From assembly GCF_024808665.1 (NCBI RefSeq), contig NZ_JANUBZ010000009.1:186001-250000 (forward strand): a stretch of 64,000 nt of DNA, read 5' to 3'. The notes under the pieces are model-generated. The model was not told where the DNA came from and ran no database searches. It worked only from the letters and a program-made list of their open reading frames with translations. Origin of the DNA: Mucilaginibacter empetricola. Lineage in GTDB: Bacteria > Bacteroidota > Bacteroidia > Sphingobacteriales > Sphingobacteriaceae. Position numbers and translations under genes: made by a program. This document shows, piece by piece, positions 1-9,194 of this stretch; the stretch's first letter is position 1; each line of letters opens with the position of its first letter.

Positions 1-8
1 TCATTTAA

Positions 9-1127
9 ATGAAAAATATAGTACAGGTTAATTCAAAAAAGGAACTTGCTACATTTATTGATTTCCCCCACGAACTTTACAAGAACGATCCGTACTACGT
101 ACCCGAGTTGTTTATTGCCCAAAGGGATTTATTAACAACACACCCATTTCATAAACATTCATCGCTTCAGTGCTTTTTAGCATATGAAGGCGATAAAGTT
201 GTGGGCCGGATAGCAGGTATCTTAAATAACAATCATAATACTTACAATAGCCGCAATGATGGTTTCTGGGGATTTTTTGATTGTATAGATGATCAGGAAA
301 CAGCCGATCTGCTTTTTGCGACTGCTGCCAAATGGGTGAAAGATAAAGGTGTTGATCAAAAATTTATTGGCCCTGTTAACTTTTCAACCAACGAAGCTTG
401 CGGATTATTGGTACAGGGTTTTGATAGCTCACCATTTTTACTGCAAACGTATAATTACCCGTATTATGCCGGTTTAATTGAAAAGGCCGGATTTGCAAAA
501 CAAGTTGACTTAATTGCCTGGCATTGGGTAGGCGCTGGGTATGATGATAAATCAGTTAGGTTATTAAATGCGTTACAGGAGCGCTTAAAACGCAATAATA
601 TCATTATCCGGAAAGTCAATCTGAAAAACTTCAAGGACGAAACAGCCAAGTTAAGAGAGGTTTACAACTCTGCATGGGATCAGAATACCGGCTTTGTACC
701 ATTAACCGATGATGAGTTTGATTACCTGGCCAAAGATCTTAAACTGATACTCGACGCTGATTTTGCATTGGTTGCTGAGCAGAACGGCAAAATAGTAGCC
801 TTTGGATTGGCACTACCCAACTTTAACGAAGTTTTGCAAAAAGTTAAAAAAGGCCGTTTATTGCCAACAGGTATATTTAAAATCCTCTTAAACAAAAGCA
901 AAGTAAAAAGCTTACGTATTTATGCTCTGGGCGTTGTTGATGGCTACCGTAAAATGGGTATAGAAGCCTGTTTGTATGGCACCATTATTAAAGAATATCA
1001 GAAAAAGGGTTATAAACATGCAGAAGCCGGATGGACACTGGAGAACAATACCCTTATCAATGAAGCTATCATAGCTATAAAAGGAGATCCTTATAAAAAA
1101 TACAGGATTTACGAAAAAGCAATATGA
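9..1127 (+). CDS. GNAT-fold acyltransferase, candidate bacterial ceramide synthase
   Basis: This 372-residue protein has two acyltransferase-like halves. The first carries VVGRIAG (64-70) and the family-typical GPVNFSTNEACGLLVQGFD (121-139). The second, after about residue 255, ends in a GNAT-like A-motif region around LGVVDGYRKMGIEA. It is usually annotated as a GNAT or hypothetical protein. I relate it to the acyl-CoA N-acyltransferase called bacterial ceramide synthase in Caulobacter, which would acylate 3-ketosphinganine. That assignment is inferred from resemblance and from the neighbours: it overlaps an NAD-dependent reductase by four bases and leads an inositol-lipid operon. The start lies 8 bases into the window, so its ribosome binding site and any serine palmitoyltransferase upstream are out of view. 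Confidence 0.75.
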   Translation: MKNIVQVNSKKELATFIDFPHELYKNDPYYVPELFIAQRDLLTTHPFHKHSSLQCFLAYEGDKVVGRIAGILNNNHNTYNSRNDGFWGFFDCIDDQETADLLFATAAKWVKDKGVDQKFIGPVNFSTNEACGLLVQGFDSSPFLLQTYNYPYYAGLIEKAGFAKQVDLIAWHWVGAGYDDKSVRLLNALQERLKRNNIIIRKVNLKNFKDETAKLREVYNSAWDQNTGFVPLTDDEFDYLAKDLKLILDADFALVAEQNGKIVAFGLALPNFNEVLQKVKKGRLLPTGIFKILLNKSKVKSLRIYALGVVDGYRKMGIEACLYGTIIKEYQKKGYKHAEAGWTLENNTLINEAIIAIKGDPYKKYRIYEKAI

Positions 1128-2113
1128 AAGAACGGGTTTTAATAACCGGCGCCAGCGGATTTGTAGGATACCATCTGATACAGGAAGCACTTAAGAATAA
1201 CCTGGAAGTTTATGCATCTGTTAGAAAAAGCAGCAAGATAGACCATTTAAAACTCCTGGATATTAAATATACCTATCCTGATTTTAATAATGTTGATTTA
1301 CTGGCAGCCGAGTTTGAAGAAAACCGATATGATTATATTATTCATGCAGCCGGTGTTACCAGGGCTAAATCGGCAGATGAGTATAATCAAATAAATGCCG
1401 GTTATACAAACAATATTGCTCTGGCTCTACTCAAAAACAATCATCCCCTAAAAAAAATAGTACTCATCAGTAGCCTGGCGGCTATCGGCCCACTTAATAC
1501 ACTTGACGGAGTAATCACAGAACATACAACTGCTGCGCCTGTAACAGCTTATGGAAAAAGTAAGTTGTTAGCCGAAAAAAATTTAAAAGCTTATTCGTCG
1601 TTAAATTACAGCATCCTACGACCAACCGGAGTATATGGGCCGAGGGATAAGGATATCTTTATTTTTTTTAAACAGGTGGCAAAAGGTATAGAGCCGTATA
1701 TTGGCAACATGCAGCAAAAATTCAGCTTTATTTATGTTACCGATGTTGCTAAAGCTGCCATTTCAGCATTATATACAAAAGGTTATCAAAAAACTTATAA
1801 CCTTTCTGATGGACGGTATTATGATCGTTACGAATTAGGAAAACTGATAAAAGAAACCTTAAATTTGAAAACTGTAAAGTTTCATTTACCTGTAAACTTT
1901 GTAAAATTTATAGCCATCGTATTAGAAAAATACAGTTCTTTGAAAAACGAAGCCGCTGTATTGAATACTGAAAAGTTAAATGAGTTGATGGCAGTAAACT
2001 GGTATTGCGATATTAGCGAAGCCAGAACCGGTTTGGATTTCGCCCCTGAATATGATCTAAAAGCCGGAGTTTCCGAAACACTTAAATGGTATAAAGCAAA
2101 TAAATGGCTATAA
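1124..2113 (+). CDS. NAD-dependent epimerase/dehydratase, candidate ceramide reductase
   Basis: This is a 329-residue extended short-chain dehydrogenase. The Rossmann motif GASGFVG is at 9-15, catalytic-type serines in ISSLAA at 115-120, and the YxxxK pair in YGKSK at 143-147. The start ATG overlaps the upstream stop (ATGA), so translation is probably coupled. In Caulobacter a protein of this family (CerR) reduces the ketone of the ceramide precursor. The direct fusion of this gene to a ceramide-synthase-like acyltransferase and an inositol-lipid operon makes the same role likely here. Without the context only oxidoreductase or epimerase could be claimed. Confidence 0.8.
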   Translation: MKERVLITGASGFVGYHLIQEALKNNLEVYASVRKSSKIDHLKLLDIKYTYPDFNNVDLLAAEFEENRYDYIIHAAGVTRAKSADEYNQINAGYTNNIALALLKNNHPLKKIVLISSLAAIGPLNTLDGVITEHTTAAPVTAYGKSKLLAEKNLKAYSSLNYSILRPTGVYGPRDKDIFIFFKQVAKGIEPYIGNMQQKFSFIYVTDVAKAAISALYTKGYQKTYNLSDGRYYDRYELGKLIKETLNLKTVKFHLPVNFVKFIAIVLEKYSSLKNEAAVLNTEKLNELMAVNWYCDISEARTGLDFAPEYDLKAGVSETLKWYKANKWL

Positions 2114-2152
2114 GCCATACTAATAATTATATAACGTTATAATAATAAAACA

Positions 2153-3475
2153 ATGAAAACTAATATCAAACCTGCCGATGGCAAACTCGGTATTTTAATT
2201 CCGGGATTAGGTGCTGTGGCAACAACACTTATTGCCGGTGTTGAAGCTGTGAAAAAGGGTATATCACAGCCTATTGGTTCACTTACACAAATGGGAAACA
2301 TCCGTTTAGGTAAAAGAACGGAGAACCGTAACCCGAAAGTTAAAGATTTTGTTCCGCTGGCTGATTTAAATGATATAGTTTTTGGTGGATGGGATGTGTA
2401 CTCTGATAACGTATACGAAGCAGCAATGAAAGCTAAAGTGCTTGAACCAGGGTTACTAAATTCAGTTAAAGCTGAATTGGAAGTAGTAGTGCCGATGAAA
2501 GCTGCTTTTGATAGCAACTACGCTAAAAATCTTACTGCAACTCACGTTAAAACCGGTACAAGATATGAGCTTGCACAGGAGGTAATGAATGATATTGAGC
2601 GCTTTAAAGAAAAAAATGGTTGCAGCCGTATAGTATTAATATGGTGCGGATCGACCGAAATTTACTACGAAGCTACTGAGATTCATAATAGCCTTGCCAA
2701 ATTTGAACAAGCGTTAATTGATGATGACAAACGTATATCGCCAAGTATGATATATGCTTATGCCGCCTTAAAACTGGGAATCCCGTTTGCAAATGGCGCG
2801 CCTAACTTAACTGTTGATATTCCGGCTATGATTGAGCTGGCTAAATTAACAGAAACTCCAATTGCCGGAAAAGATTTCAAAACGGGTCAAACCTTAATGA
2901 AAACTATTTTGGCTCCGGGTCTTGCTGCACGTTCATTAGGTGTAAGCGGATGGTTCTCGACCAATATATTAGGTAACCGCGATGGTTTAGTACTAGATGA
3001 TCCGGATAACTTTAAAACCAAAGAAGTTTCAAAACTTGGTGTATTGGAAGATATCTTAAAACCAGAAGCAAATCCGGAATTATACGGGAATCTATACCAT
3101 AAAATCCGTATCGATTACTACCCTCCGCATGGCGACAACAAAGAAAGCTGGGACAATATTGACATTTTTGGCTGGTTAGGCTATAAAATGCAAATTAAGA
3201 TCAATTTCCTTTGCCGCGATTCAATTTTGGCAGCGCCAATTGCATTGGATTTAGCTTTATTTAGCGATTTGGCAAAAAGAGCTAACCTGAGTGGTATACA
3301 AGAATGGTTGTCATTCTACCTTAAATCACCACAAACGGCTGAAGGTTTGCCACCAGAAAATGATATTTTTAAACAGTTAATAAAATTACAAAACACACTA
3401 CGCCATTTAATGGGCGAAGATCTGATCACTCACCTGGGCTTAGATTATTACCAGGAGTTGGTTGATTCTCTGTAA
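2153..3475 (+). CDS. myo-inositol-1-phosphate synthase
   Basis: This 440-residue protein converts glucose-6-phosphate to inositol-3-phosphate with NAD as internal cofactor. An N-terminal nucleotide-binding GLGAVATTL lies at 18-26. The C-terminal half carries the family block SWDNIDIFGWLGYKMQIKIN followed by FLCRDSILAAPIALDLA. Length fits the shorter bacterial and archaeal type. It starts 39 bases after the epimerase and shares one base with the next gene. It supplies the inositol head group for the lipid enzymes downstream. The gap before it contains a 12-base palindrome (2130-2141) of unknown meaning. Confidence 0.93.
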   Translation: MKTNIKPADGKLGILIPGLGAVATTLIAGVEAVKKGISQPIGSLTQMGNIRLGKRTENRNPKVKDFVPLADLNDIVFGGWDVYSDNVYEAAMKAKVLEPGLLNSVKAELEVVVPMKAAFDSNYAKNLTATHVKTGTRYELAQEVMNDIERFKEKNGCSRIVLIWCGSTEIYYEATEIHNSLAKFEQALIDDDKRISPSMIYAYAALKLGIPFANGAPNLTVDIPAMIELAKLTETPIAGKDFKTGQTLMKTILAPGLAARSLGVSGWFSTNILGNRDGLVLDDPDNFKTKEVSKLGVLEDILKPEANPELYGNLYHKIRIDYYPPHGDNKESWDNIDIFGWLGYKMQIKINFLCRDSILAAPIALDLALFSDLAKRANLSGIQEWLSFYLKSPQTAEGLPPENDIFKQLIKLQNTLRHLMGEDLITHLGLDYYQELVDSL

Positions 3476-3927
3476 TGAGTTTTCATAAACTATTTTCCAC
3501 CAGCCTGGGTATAGGCTATATAAAAGGCGGCGGTACTTTTGCAGCAATATTTTGCTGCATTTGCTGGTATCTGGCCTGGGCTGGTGGTTATCCTCCCTTA
3601 TTACTTTCTCTTCTAATTACCCTTATCATAACTTTGGCAGGCGTGTGGTCATCATCCGTTGTCGAAAAAATATGGGGTAAAGATCCATCGCGGGTGGTTA
3701 TTGACGAGGTAGCTGGCATGTGCATCGGTTTACTTTTTATACCTGTTAATGTAACATATTTGTTATGTGCCCTGGTGTTGTTTCGGTTTTTTGATATTGG
3801 GAAGCCCTTATTCATCAAAAAAATGGAACATTTACCATCTGGCTGGGGTATAATGATGGATGATGTTTTAGCTGGCATTTATACTAATATTATCGTTAAT
3901 GCCGTTGTATGGTTTAAATTATTTTAA
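3475..3927 (+). CDS. phosphatidylglycerophosphatase A family protein
   Basis: This 150-residue integral membrane protein of the PgpA family has three to four hydrophobic segments. The signature VVIDEVAGMCIGLLFIP lies near residues 75-92 and MMDDVLAGIYTN near 124-135. PgpA removes phosphate from phosphatidylglycerophosphate. Next to inositol-phosphate synthase and a CDP-alcohol phosphotransferase, the better guess is removal of phosphate from phosphatidylinositol-phosphate, as described for the PgpA-like enzyme of the Bacteroides thetaiotaomicron inositol-lipid locus. The ATG shares its first base with the preceding TAA stop, so the two are co-translated. Family call is firm; substrate is inferred. 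Confidence 0.88.
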   Translation: MSFHKLFSTSLGIGYIKGGGTFAAIFCCICWYLAWAGGYPPLLLSLLITLIITLAGVWSSSVVEKIWGKDPSRVVIDEVAGMCIGLLFIPVNVTYLLCALVLFRFFDIGKPLFIKKMEHLPSGWGIMMDDVLAGIYTNIIVNAVVWFKLF

Positions 3928-4008
3928 TGTGGATTTGATTAAAAATTATAAGAATCGTAATTATTTACTTTTGACTTTTTGACCACAAAAGTCCGAAGTT
4001 GTTTTCTC

Positions 4009-4016
4009 TACCTTTG
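4009..4016 (+). promoter_or_regulatory. possible Bacteroidota -7 promoter box
   Basis: TACCTTTG matches the TAnnTTTG consensus in the 241-base gap before the DUF5686 gene. It would give a leader of about 150 bases. No convincing -33 TTG is seen at the expected distance. It may be an internal operon promoter. Confidence 0.35.
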
Positions 4017-4168
4017 CGGCTTATCCGGTATTGCGCCCCCAATGCCTTTGGCTTTGTTCAGGTTTGAAAATAGCCCGTGTTAATCACGCAAACAAAAAAC
4101 AATGCTCAATCATTAACTAATTAGATTTCGTACATCAATAAAAATCGGGTTGTATTTGCACAAATTAC

Positions 4169-6727
4169 ATGGACTTTAAATATTTACACAAGAAGTTATA
4201 TAATATAATACTTTTTTTATTCTGTACCACTCCCATTTTTGCACAAACTACCATTGTTTCGGGTACTGTTGTAGATGCATCAAATAAAAAGCCACTACCT
4301 TTTGTAGCGGTTTCATTTCCAGGTACAACTATCGGCGTTAATACTGATAACCAGGGTAAATACAGCATTCAGTCAGATAAGCCTGTTACTAAAATTAAAG
4401 CTTCTTTTTTGGGTTACAAGGATGCTGTTTTTACAGTTGTTACAGGTAAAGAGCAGGAGATAAACATACGCATGTTGACGTCTGCGTCTCAATTGCAGGA
4501 AGTTGTTGTAAAATCAGGCAAAAAGCCTAAATATCGTAACAAGGATAACCCCGCTGTTGAATTGATCAGAAAAGTTATTGAAAACAAGGAGAAAAACAGA
4601 CCCACAAGTTATAACTATGTTGAGTATAAGGAATATGATAAAATGCAGTTCTCTTTGGCCAACGTTAAAAAAGATGCTGCTTCAAAACCCGGCTTAAGAA
4701 AATATGCATTTGTTTTAGATAATCGCGACAGCACAACTATTCCGGGTAAATCACTGTTACCAATTTTCTTAGACGAAAAGTTATCACAATATTATTACCG
4801 GAAAGATCCCGAAAAGGAAAAAACGACTACGCTGGGACAAAAAACAGTAAATTTTGGCGGCGCAATTGATAATGAAGGCTTAACAGTTTACTTTAAGCAC
4901 ATGTATTATAAGGTCGACATTTATTCGAATGTTGTATTCCTGATGACTACTAACTTTTTAAGTCCGATAGCTAACTCTGCTCCTACTTTTTATAAATTTT
5001 TTATAACCGATACAGTTGTTGTAAATAACCAAAAGCTGGTTGAATTAAGCTTTACACCACGCAACACTACAGATGTTTTGTTTGTTGGTAAGATATATAT
5101 AACGTTAGATGGCAACTATGCCGTACAAAAAGCAGACCTGACGATCAACAAAAACATCAACCTCAACTTTGTAAACACCATGAGTGTTAACCTGGAGTTT
5201 GAGCAAAACCCCGATGGTCGTTACCACTTGAGTAAAAGTACAACCATTGCAGACTTTGGTATAAGCCGAAATAAGCCTGGTGGCCTATTCGGTATAAGGG
5301 AAATAGTTTATAAAAATTATGTTGTAAATCAGGCCCGCCCCGATTCGACATATAAAAACCAGGAAGATGCAGTGCCAGAAGCTGCGAAGAACAGAAGTGA
5401 TCAGTTTTGGTTGCAAAATCGATTGGATACTTTAACTACTGCCGAATCAAAAGTTTATAAAAATACAGATAGCTTAAGGAACATGCCATCCTTTAGGCGA
5501 ACCCTTGATATAGCTACGCTATTATTAGCCGGATATAAAGATGAGAAATGGTGGGAAATTGGCCCTGCAAATACCTTTTATAGCTTTAACCCTATTGAAG
5601 GTTTAAAATTGCGGTTTGGTGGCCGTACCACTCCCGAATTAAGCAAACGCTATTACTTTGAAACTTATGCAGCTTACGGCTTTAAAGATGAGAAATGGAA
5701 AGGCTTTTTAAGTGCTACTTATTCCCTAAATGATAAATCTATTTACAAATTTCCGCAAAACTACATAAGGGTAAGTGCGCAATATGATACGCATATCCCG
5801 GGTGAAAACCTGCAGTTTGTACAGGAAGATAACTTTTTGCTATCATTTAAACGGGGGAATAACGATAAATACATATATGATCTTGCTTACAGATTAGATT
5901 ATGTTCAAGAGTTTGAGAACCATTTTTCATACAGTTTTGGATTAAGCCGTTTAAACCAATCGCCTACAGGGTCGTTATATTTTATTAATGACGATAATAC
6001 TGGGCTGCAACAAGACATTCATAATTTAATTACCACTGATTTCACTGTTGGATTGCGCTATGCACCAAACGAACAGTTTTACCAGGGTAAAATTTATAGA
6101 ATTCCGGTGCCCAGTAAGAATCCAGTGTTTTCAGTGGATTATGATGCCGGTATAAAAGGTGTATTTGATGGTCAGTATAGCTATCAAAAACTCCATGGCC
6201 GTATTGATAAACGTTTTTACCTGTCGCAATTGGGCTGGACCGACGTAACGGTTGAGGGTGGAAAAATATTCGGACAGGTACCTTATCCTCTGCTTAATAT
6301 ATTCCGCGCCAATCAAACCTATGCTTACGATATCTATTCGTACAACTTAATGAACTTTTTGGAGTTTGTGGGCGATCACTATGAAAGCATAGATATAGAT
6401 CAGCACTTTAATGGTTTCTTTTTTAATAAAATACCGTTATTGAAAAAATTGAAGTGGCGTGAAACGGCTTCATTTAAGGCTATTTATGGCGGCGTTAGCA
6501 GTACTAATGATCCATCACTGCATCCATCATTATATCAATACCCTGTAACTTCAACCGGGCAGCCTATTACTTATGCTTTAGGAAAAACACCTTATGTGGA
6601 AGGTAGTGTTGGTATTGAAAACATTTTTAAATTTGTACGTATTGATTTGGTTAAGAGATTTACCTATCTGGATCACCCGGATATCGCAAAATGGGGTATA
6701 CGCACATTAGTTCAGTTCAATTTTTAA
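4169..6727 (+). CDS. DUF5686 outer-membrane protein with carboxypeptidase-regulatory-like domain
   Basis: This 852-residue exported protein has a signal peptide of about 25 residues ending in TPIFAQ. A carboxypeptidase D regulatory-like beta-sandwich covers roughly 27-115 (VSGTVVDASNKKPLPFVAVS). The rest is a long DUF5686 region rich in alternating aromatic residues that ends in VQFNF, as outer-membrane beta barrels do. The family is common in Bacteroidota and its function is unknown to me. Its position inside the inositol-sphingolipid operon suggests a part in placing or moving these lipids at the outer membrane, but that is inference. A separate promoter may lie in the gap before it. Confidence 0.85.
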   Translation: MDFKYLHKKLYNIILFLFCTTPIFAQTTIVSGTVVDASNKKPLPFVAVSFPGTTIGVNTDNQGKYSIQSDKPVTKIKASFLGYKDAVFTVVTGKEQEINIRMLTSASQLQEVVVKSGKKPKYRNKDNPAVELIRKVIENKEKNRPTSYNYVEYKEYDKMQFSLANVKKDAASKPGLRKYAFVLDNRDSTTIPGKSLLPIFLDEKLSQYYYRKDPEKEKTTTLGQKTVNFGGAIDNEGLTVYFKHMYYKVDIYSNVVFLMTTNFLSPIANSAPTFYKFFITDTVVVNNQKLVELSFTPRNTTDVLFVGKIYITLDGNYAVQKADLTINKNINLNFVNTMSVNLEFEQNPDGRYHLSKSTTIADFGISRNKPGGLFGIREIVYKNYVVNQARPDSTYKNQEDAVPEAAKNRSDQFWLQNRLDTLTTAESKVYKNTDSLRNMPSFRRTLDIATLLLAGYKDEKWWEIGPANTFYSFNPIEGLKLRFGGRTTPELSKRYYFETYAAYGFKDEKWKGFLSATYSLNDKSIYKFPQNYIRVSAQYDTHIPGENLQFVQEDNFLLSFKRGNNDKYIYDLAYRLDYVQEFENHFSYSFGLSRLNQSPTGSLYFINDDNTGLQQDIHNLITTDFTVGLRYAPNEQFYQGKIYRIPVPSKNPVFSVDYDAGIKGVFDGQYSYQKLHGRIDKRFYLSQLGWTDVTVEGGKIFGQVPYPLLNIFRANQTYAYDIYSYNLMNFLEFVGDHYESIDIDQHFNGFFFNKIPLLKKLKWRETASFKAIYGGVSSTNDPSLHPSLYQYPVTSTGQPITYALGKTPYVEGSVGIENIFKFVRIDLVKRFTYLDHPDIAKWGIRTLVQFNF

Positions 6728-6741
6728 GATTGCAAACAAAT

Positions 6742-7452
6742 ATGGAACAACAAACGTCCCTTCGTACAAACCTGCAACTGGGCATTTACAAAGTAATTGA
6801 TCCGGTAGTAAAGGTTTTCATAAAATTGGGATTAACACCAAACGCTGTTACCTCTATTGGTTTCGCCTTAAATGTTGGTGTTGCTGTAATATTTATCTTC
6901 GGGGCTGAAGAAGGAAATCGCGGCGATTTAAGTTATGTTGGCTGGGCAGGCGGCTTAATTCTTTTTGCCGGCTTGTTTGATATGCTCGATGGTCAGGTTG
7001 CCAGGCTTGGTAACATGAAGTCTACCTTTGGAGCACTTTATGATTCAGTTCTTGATCGTTACAGCGAGTTGATCATGTTTTTAGGGATTTGCTATTACCT
7101 TGTTGGGCATCATTACTTTTTAAGCTCATTATTTGCATTTGTAGCTCTTATAGGGTCAATGATGGTTAGTTATGTGCGGGCACGTGCAGAGGGCCTGGGT
7201 ATTGAATGTAAAGGCGGTTTAATGCAACGGCCAGAACGGGTAGTTACAATTGGCTTGTGTGCTGTTTTATGCGGAATAACATCATTATATATTGGCGGCG
7301 ATTATAAAATTTATTTTCCTGGAACAAAGTTTCAAATTTTTGAGACCATGTCGATATTTACTATTCCTATTGCGGTATTAGCTGTTCTTACAAATATTAC
7401 AGCATTTAACCGCTTAGTGGACGCAAAGAAAAGCCTAATGGAGCATGAATAG
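6742..7452 (+). CDS. CDP-alcohol phosphatidyltransferase
   Basis: This 236-residue membrane enzyme has the complete family motif: D80, D83-G84, A87-R88, G97, D101 and D105 (DxxDGxxARx8Gx3Dx3D). It joins a CDP-activated diacylglycerol to a polar alcohol. Next to myo-inositol-phosphate synthase and a PgpA-like phosphatase, the likely acceptor is inositol phosphate, making phosphatidylinositol phosphate. I chose the ATG at 6742, 14 bases after the DUF5686 stop. An upstream in-frame ATG at 6691 would overlap that gene and add 17 residues unlike the family. Acceptor specificity cannot be read from sequence. Confidence 0.88.
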   Translation: MEQQTSLRTNLQLGIYKVIDPVVKVFIKLGLTPNAVTSIGFALNVGVAVIFIFGAEEGNRGDLSYVGWAGGLILFAGLFDMLDGQVARLGNMKSTFGALYDSVLDRYSELIMFLGICYYLVGHHYFLSSLFAFVALIGSMMVSYVRARAEGLGIECKGGLMQRPERVVTIGLCAVLCGITSLYIGGDYKIYFPGTKFQIFETMSIFTIPIAVLAVLTNITAFNRLVDAKKSLMEHE

Positions 7453-7633
7453 TCAACTGCGTTGTTCTATTCGCGTTAAATATCATATATTCGCAACAAT
7501 TTAATAATATCTGTTTTATTAAATTATTCTTTATTATAATTGGGTGATGCTTTTGAGGGCTTAAACTTAAAGGATCATCAAAAAACGTTTTACAGGCAGA
7601 AAAATTATAAAATATTTTAACACCTGAGTAGTT

Positions 7634-8254
7634 ATGAAAAAAAAATACGTTTCAAATTCGCAGGAGTCGGCAAGAATGTTCAAAAGTGATTTTTTGGAGG
7701 GTTTATCCAAAGTTCATTTTACTGTGCCCCTGTACATATTTGTACCTGTTATCGCTTTTTGCATTTATCAGGATTTTGACCTTTCTATTGGAGTGTTAAA
7801 GTTTTTTGAACTGTTTTTCCTGGGGCTTTTTGTATGGACCTTTGTTGAATATATAATGCACCGCTTTGTATTTCATTATGTGCCCGAAGGTAAAGAATGG
7901 GCCATGCGGCTTCATTTTATTTTCCACGGCGTTCATCATGATTATCCAAGTGATGCCAAACGCCTGGTGTTACCGCCTTCTGTTAGCATACCTTTAGCAA
8001 GCGGTTTCTTCTTTTTGTTTAAAGCTATATTGCCCGTAAATAATATATGGGGATTTTTCCCTGGTTTTATATTAGGATATCTGTTTTATGATATATCGCA
8101 CTATGCCATACATCATTTCAATTTTAAAGGCAACATCTGGAAAAAAATAAAACAACATCATATGCTGCATCACTACCAGGATCCCGACAAAGGGTATGGC
8201 GTGAGCTCTCCGCTTTGGGATAAGATTTTCCGTTCAGATTTTTTAAAGAAATAG
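7634..8254 (+). CDS. fatty acid hydroxylase superfamily (sterol desaturase-like) protein
   Basis: This 206-residue integral membrane diiron enzyme has clustered histidines: H76 and H81, then H94, H98, H101 and H102, then H156, H160 and H161, then H175, H176, H179 and H180. Hydrophobic segments lie near 30-70 and 115-155. Architecture and size resemble the catalytic part of yeast Scs7 and human FA2H, which 2-hydroxylate the N-acyl chain of ceramide. In this operon, hydroxylation of a ceramide acyl or long-chain-base chain is the likely role. Its stop is one base from the next start. A 181-base gap precedes it with no clear promoter. Confidence 0.85.
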   Translation: MKKKYVSNSQESARMFKSDFLEGLSKVHFTVPLYIFVPVIAFCIYQDFDLSIGVLKFFELFFLGLFVWTFVEYIMHRFVFHYVPEGKEWAMRLHFIFHGVHHDYPSDAKRLVLPPSVSIPLASGFFFLFKAILPVNNIWGFFPGFILGYLFYDISHYAIHHFNFKGNIWKKIKQHHMLHHYQDPDKGYGVSSPLWDKIFRSDFLKK

Positions 8255-8255
8255 C

Positions 8256-9194
8256 ATGACGAATGCTGCGGGTGATGGCGCAAAGGTAACTTTGCGGTCG
8301 GCGTTTATTGTTTTTTTAATATCATTAGCTTATTTGCTGCTTTCGTGGAAGCTGGTTGGTTATAAATCCGATCAATTAGTATTGATTGGAATATTTAACA
8401 CCCTGTATTTCCTATCCTCTATTACCCGAAAATTTATTACTGGCTTTGCCATATTTATAGTTTACTGGATCATATTTGATTATATGAAAGCCTTCCCGAA
8501 CTATAATTACAATACTGTTCATATTGCTGATTTATATAACCTGGAAAAAAAGGTATTCGGGATAAATTTTAACGGCAAGCTGTTAACACCTAATGAATAC
8601 TGGCGATTAAACGGCAATACCTTTTTAGATGTAACAGCGGGTATTTTTTACCTCTGCTGGATTCCGGTTCCATTGGCTTTTGCTGCTTTTCTTTTTTTCA
8701 AAAACAGACGCCAGTTCCTTTATTTTTCATTGACATTTGTTTTAATAAACATTATAGGTTTTGTTATTTATTACCTGTACCCTGCTGCACCACCCTGGTA
8801 TGTTGAATATCATGGTTTTACATTTTATGCAAATACACCGGGCAATACTGCGGGGCTTGCCAAATTTGATCAATATTTTAACGCTGGTATATTTAAATCT
8901 ATCTATGCCAAAGGATCAAATGTTTTTGCTGCTATGCCTTCGCTGCATTCATCCTACCCGGTTGTGGTTTTGTATTATGGTATTAAAAATCGGTTGGGTG
9001 TTATAAATGTCTTTTTTGCAACCGTGATGCTAGGCATATGGTTTACAGCTGTTTACGCAAGTCATCATTACATTATGGATGTTATGGCAGGTATCATATG
9101 CGCTGTTATTGGCATAAGCTTGTTTAACTTGTTCTTAAAAAAGAGCAGTTCATTCAATAGCTTCCTAAACCGGTACGAAAAAGTAATTCGTTAA
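8256..9194 (+). CDS. PAP2/Aur1-like inositolphosphotransferase, candidate inositol phosphorylceramide synthase
   Basis: This 312-residue protein has about six membrane segments. The Aur1-like block YPAAPPWY is at 175-182, the PAP2-type MPSLHSS at 227-233 and the catalytic pair SHHYIMD at 269-275. Fungal Aur1 uses this histidine-aspartate chemistry to move inositol phosphate from phosphatidylinositol to ceramide, and a homologue is part of the Bacteroides inositol-lipid locus. As the last gene of the operon it would complete inositol phosphorylceramide. A simple lipid phosphatase is the alternative; the APPWY block and the context favour the transferase. Confidence 0.8.
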   Translation: MTNAAGDGAKVTLRSAFIVFLISLAYLLLSWKLVGYKSDQLVLIGIFNTLYFLSSITRKFITGFAIFIVYWIIFDYMKAFPNYNYNTVHIADLYNLEKKVFGINFNGKLLTPNEYWRLNGNTFLDVTAGIFYLCWIPVPLAFAAFLFFKNRRQFLYFSLTFVLINIIGFVIYYLYPAAPPWYVEYHGFTFYANTPGNTAGLAKFDQYFNAGIFKSIYAKGSNVFAAMPSLHSSYPVVVLYYGIKNRLGVINVFFATVMLGIWFTAVYASHHYIMDVMAGIICAVIGISLFNLFLKKSSSFNSFLNRYEKVIR

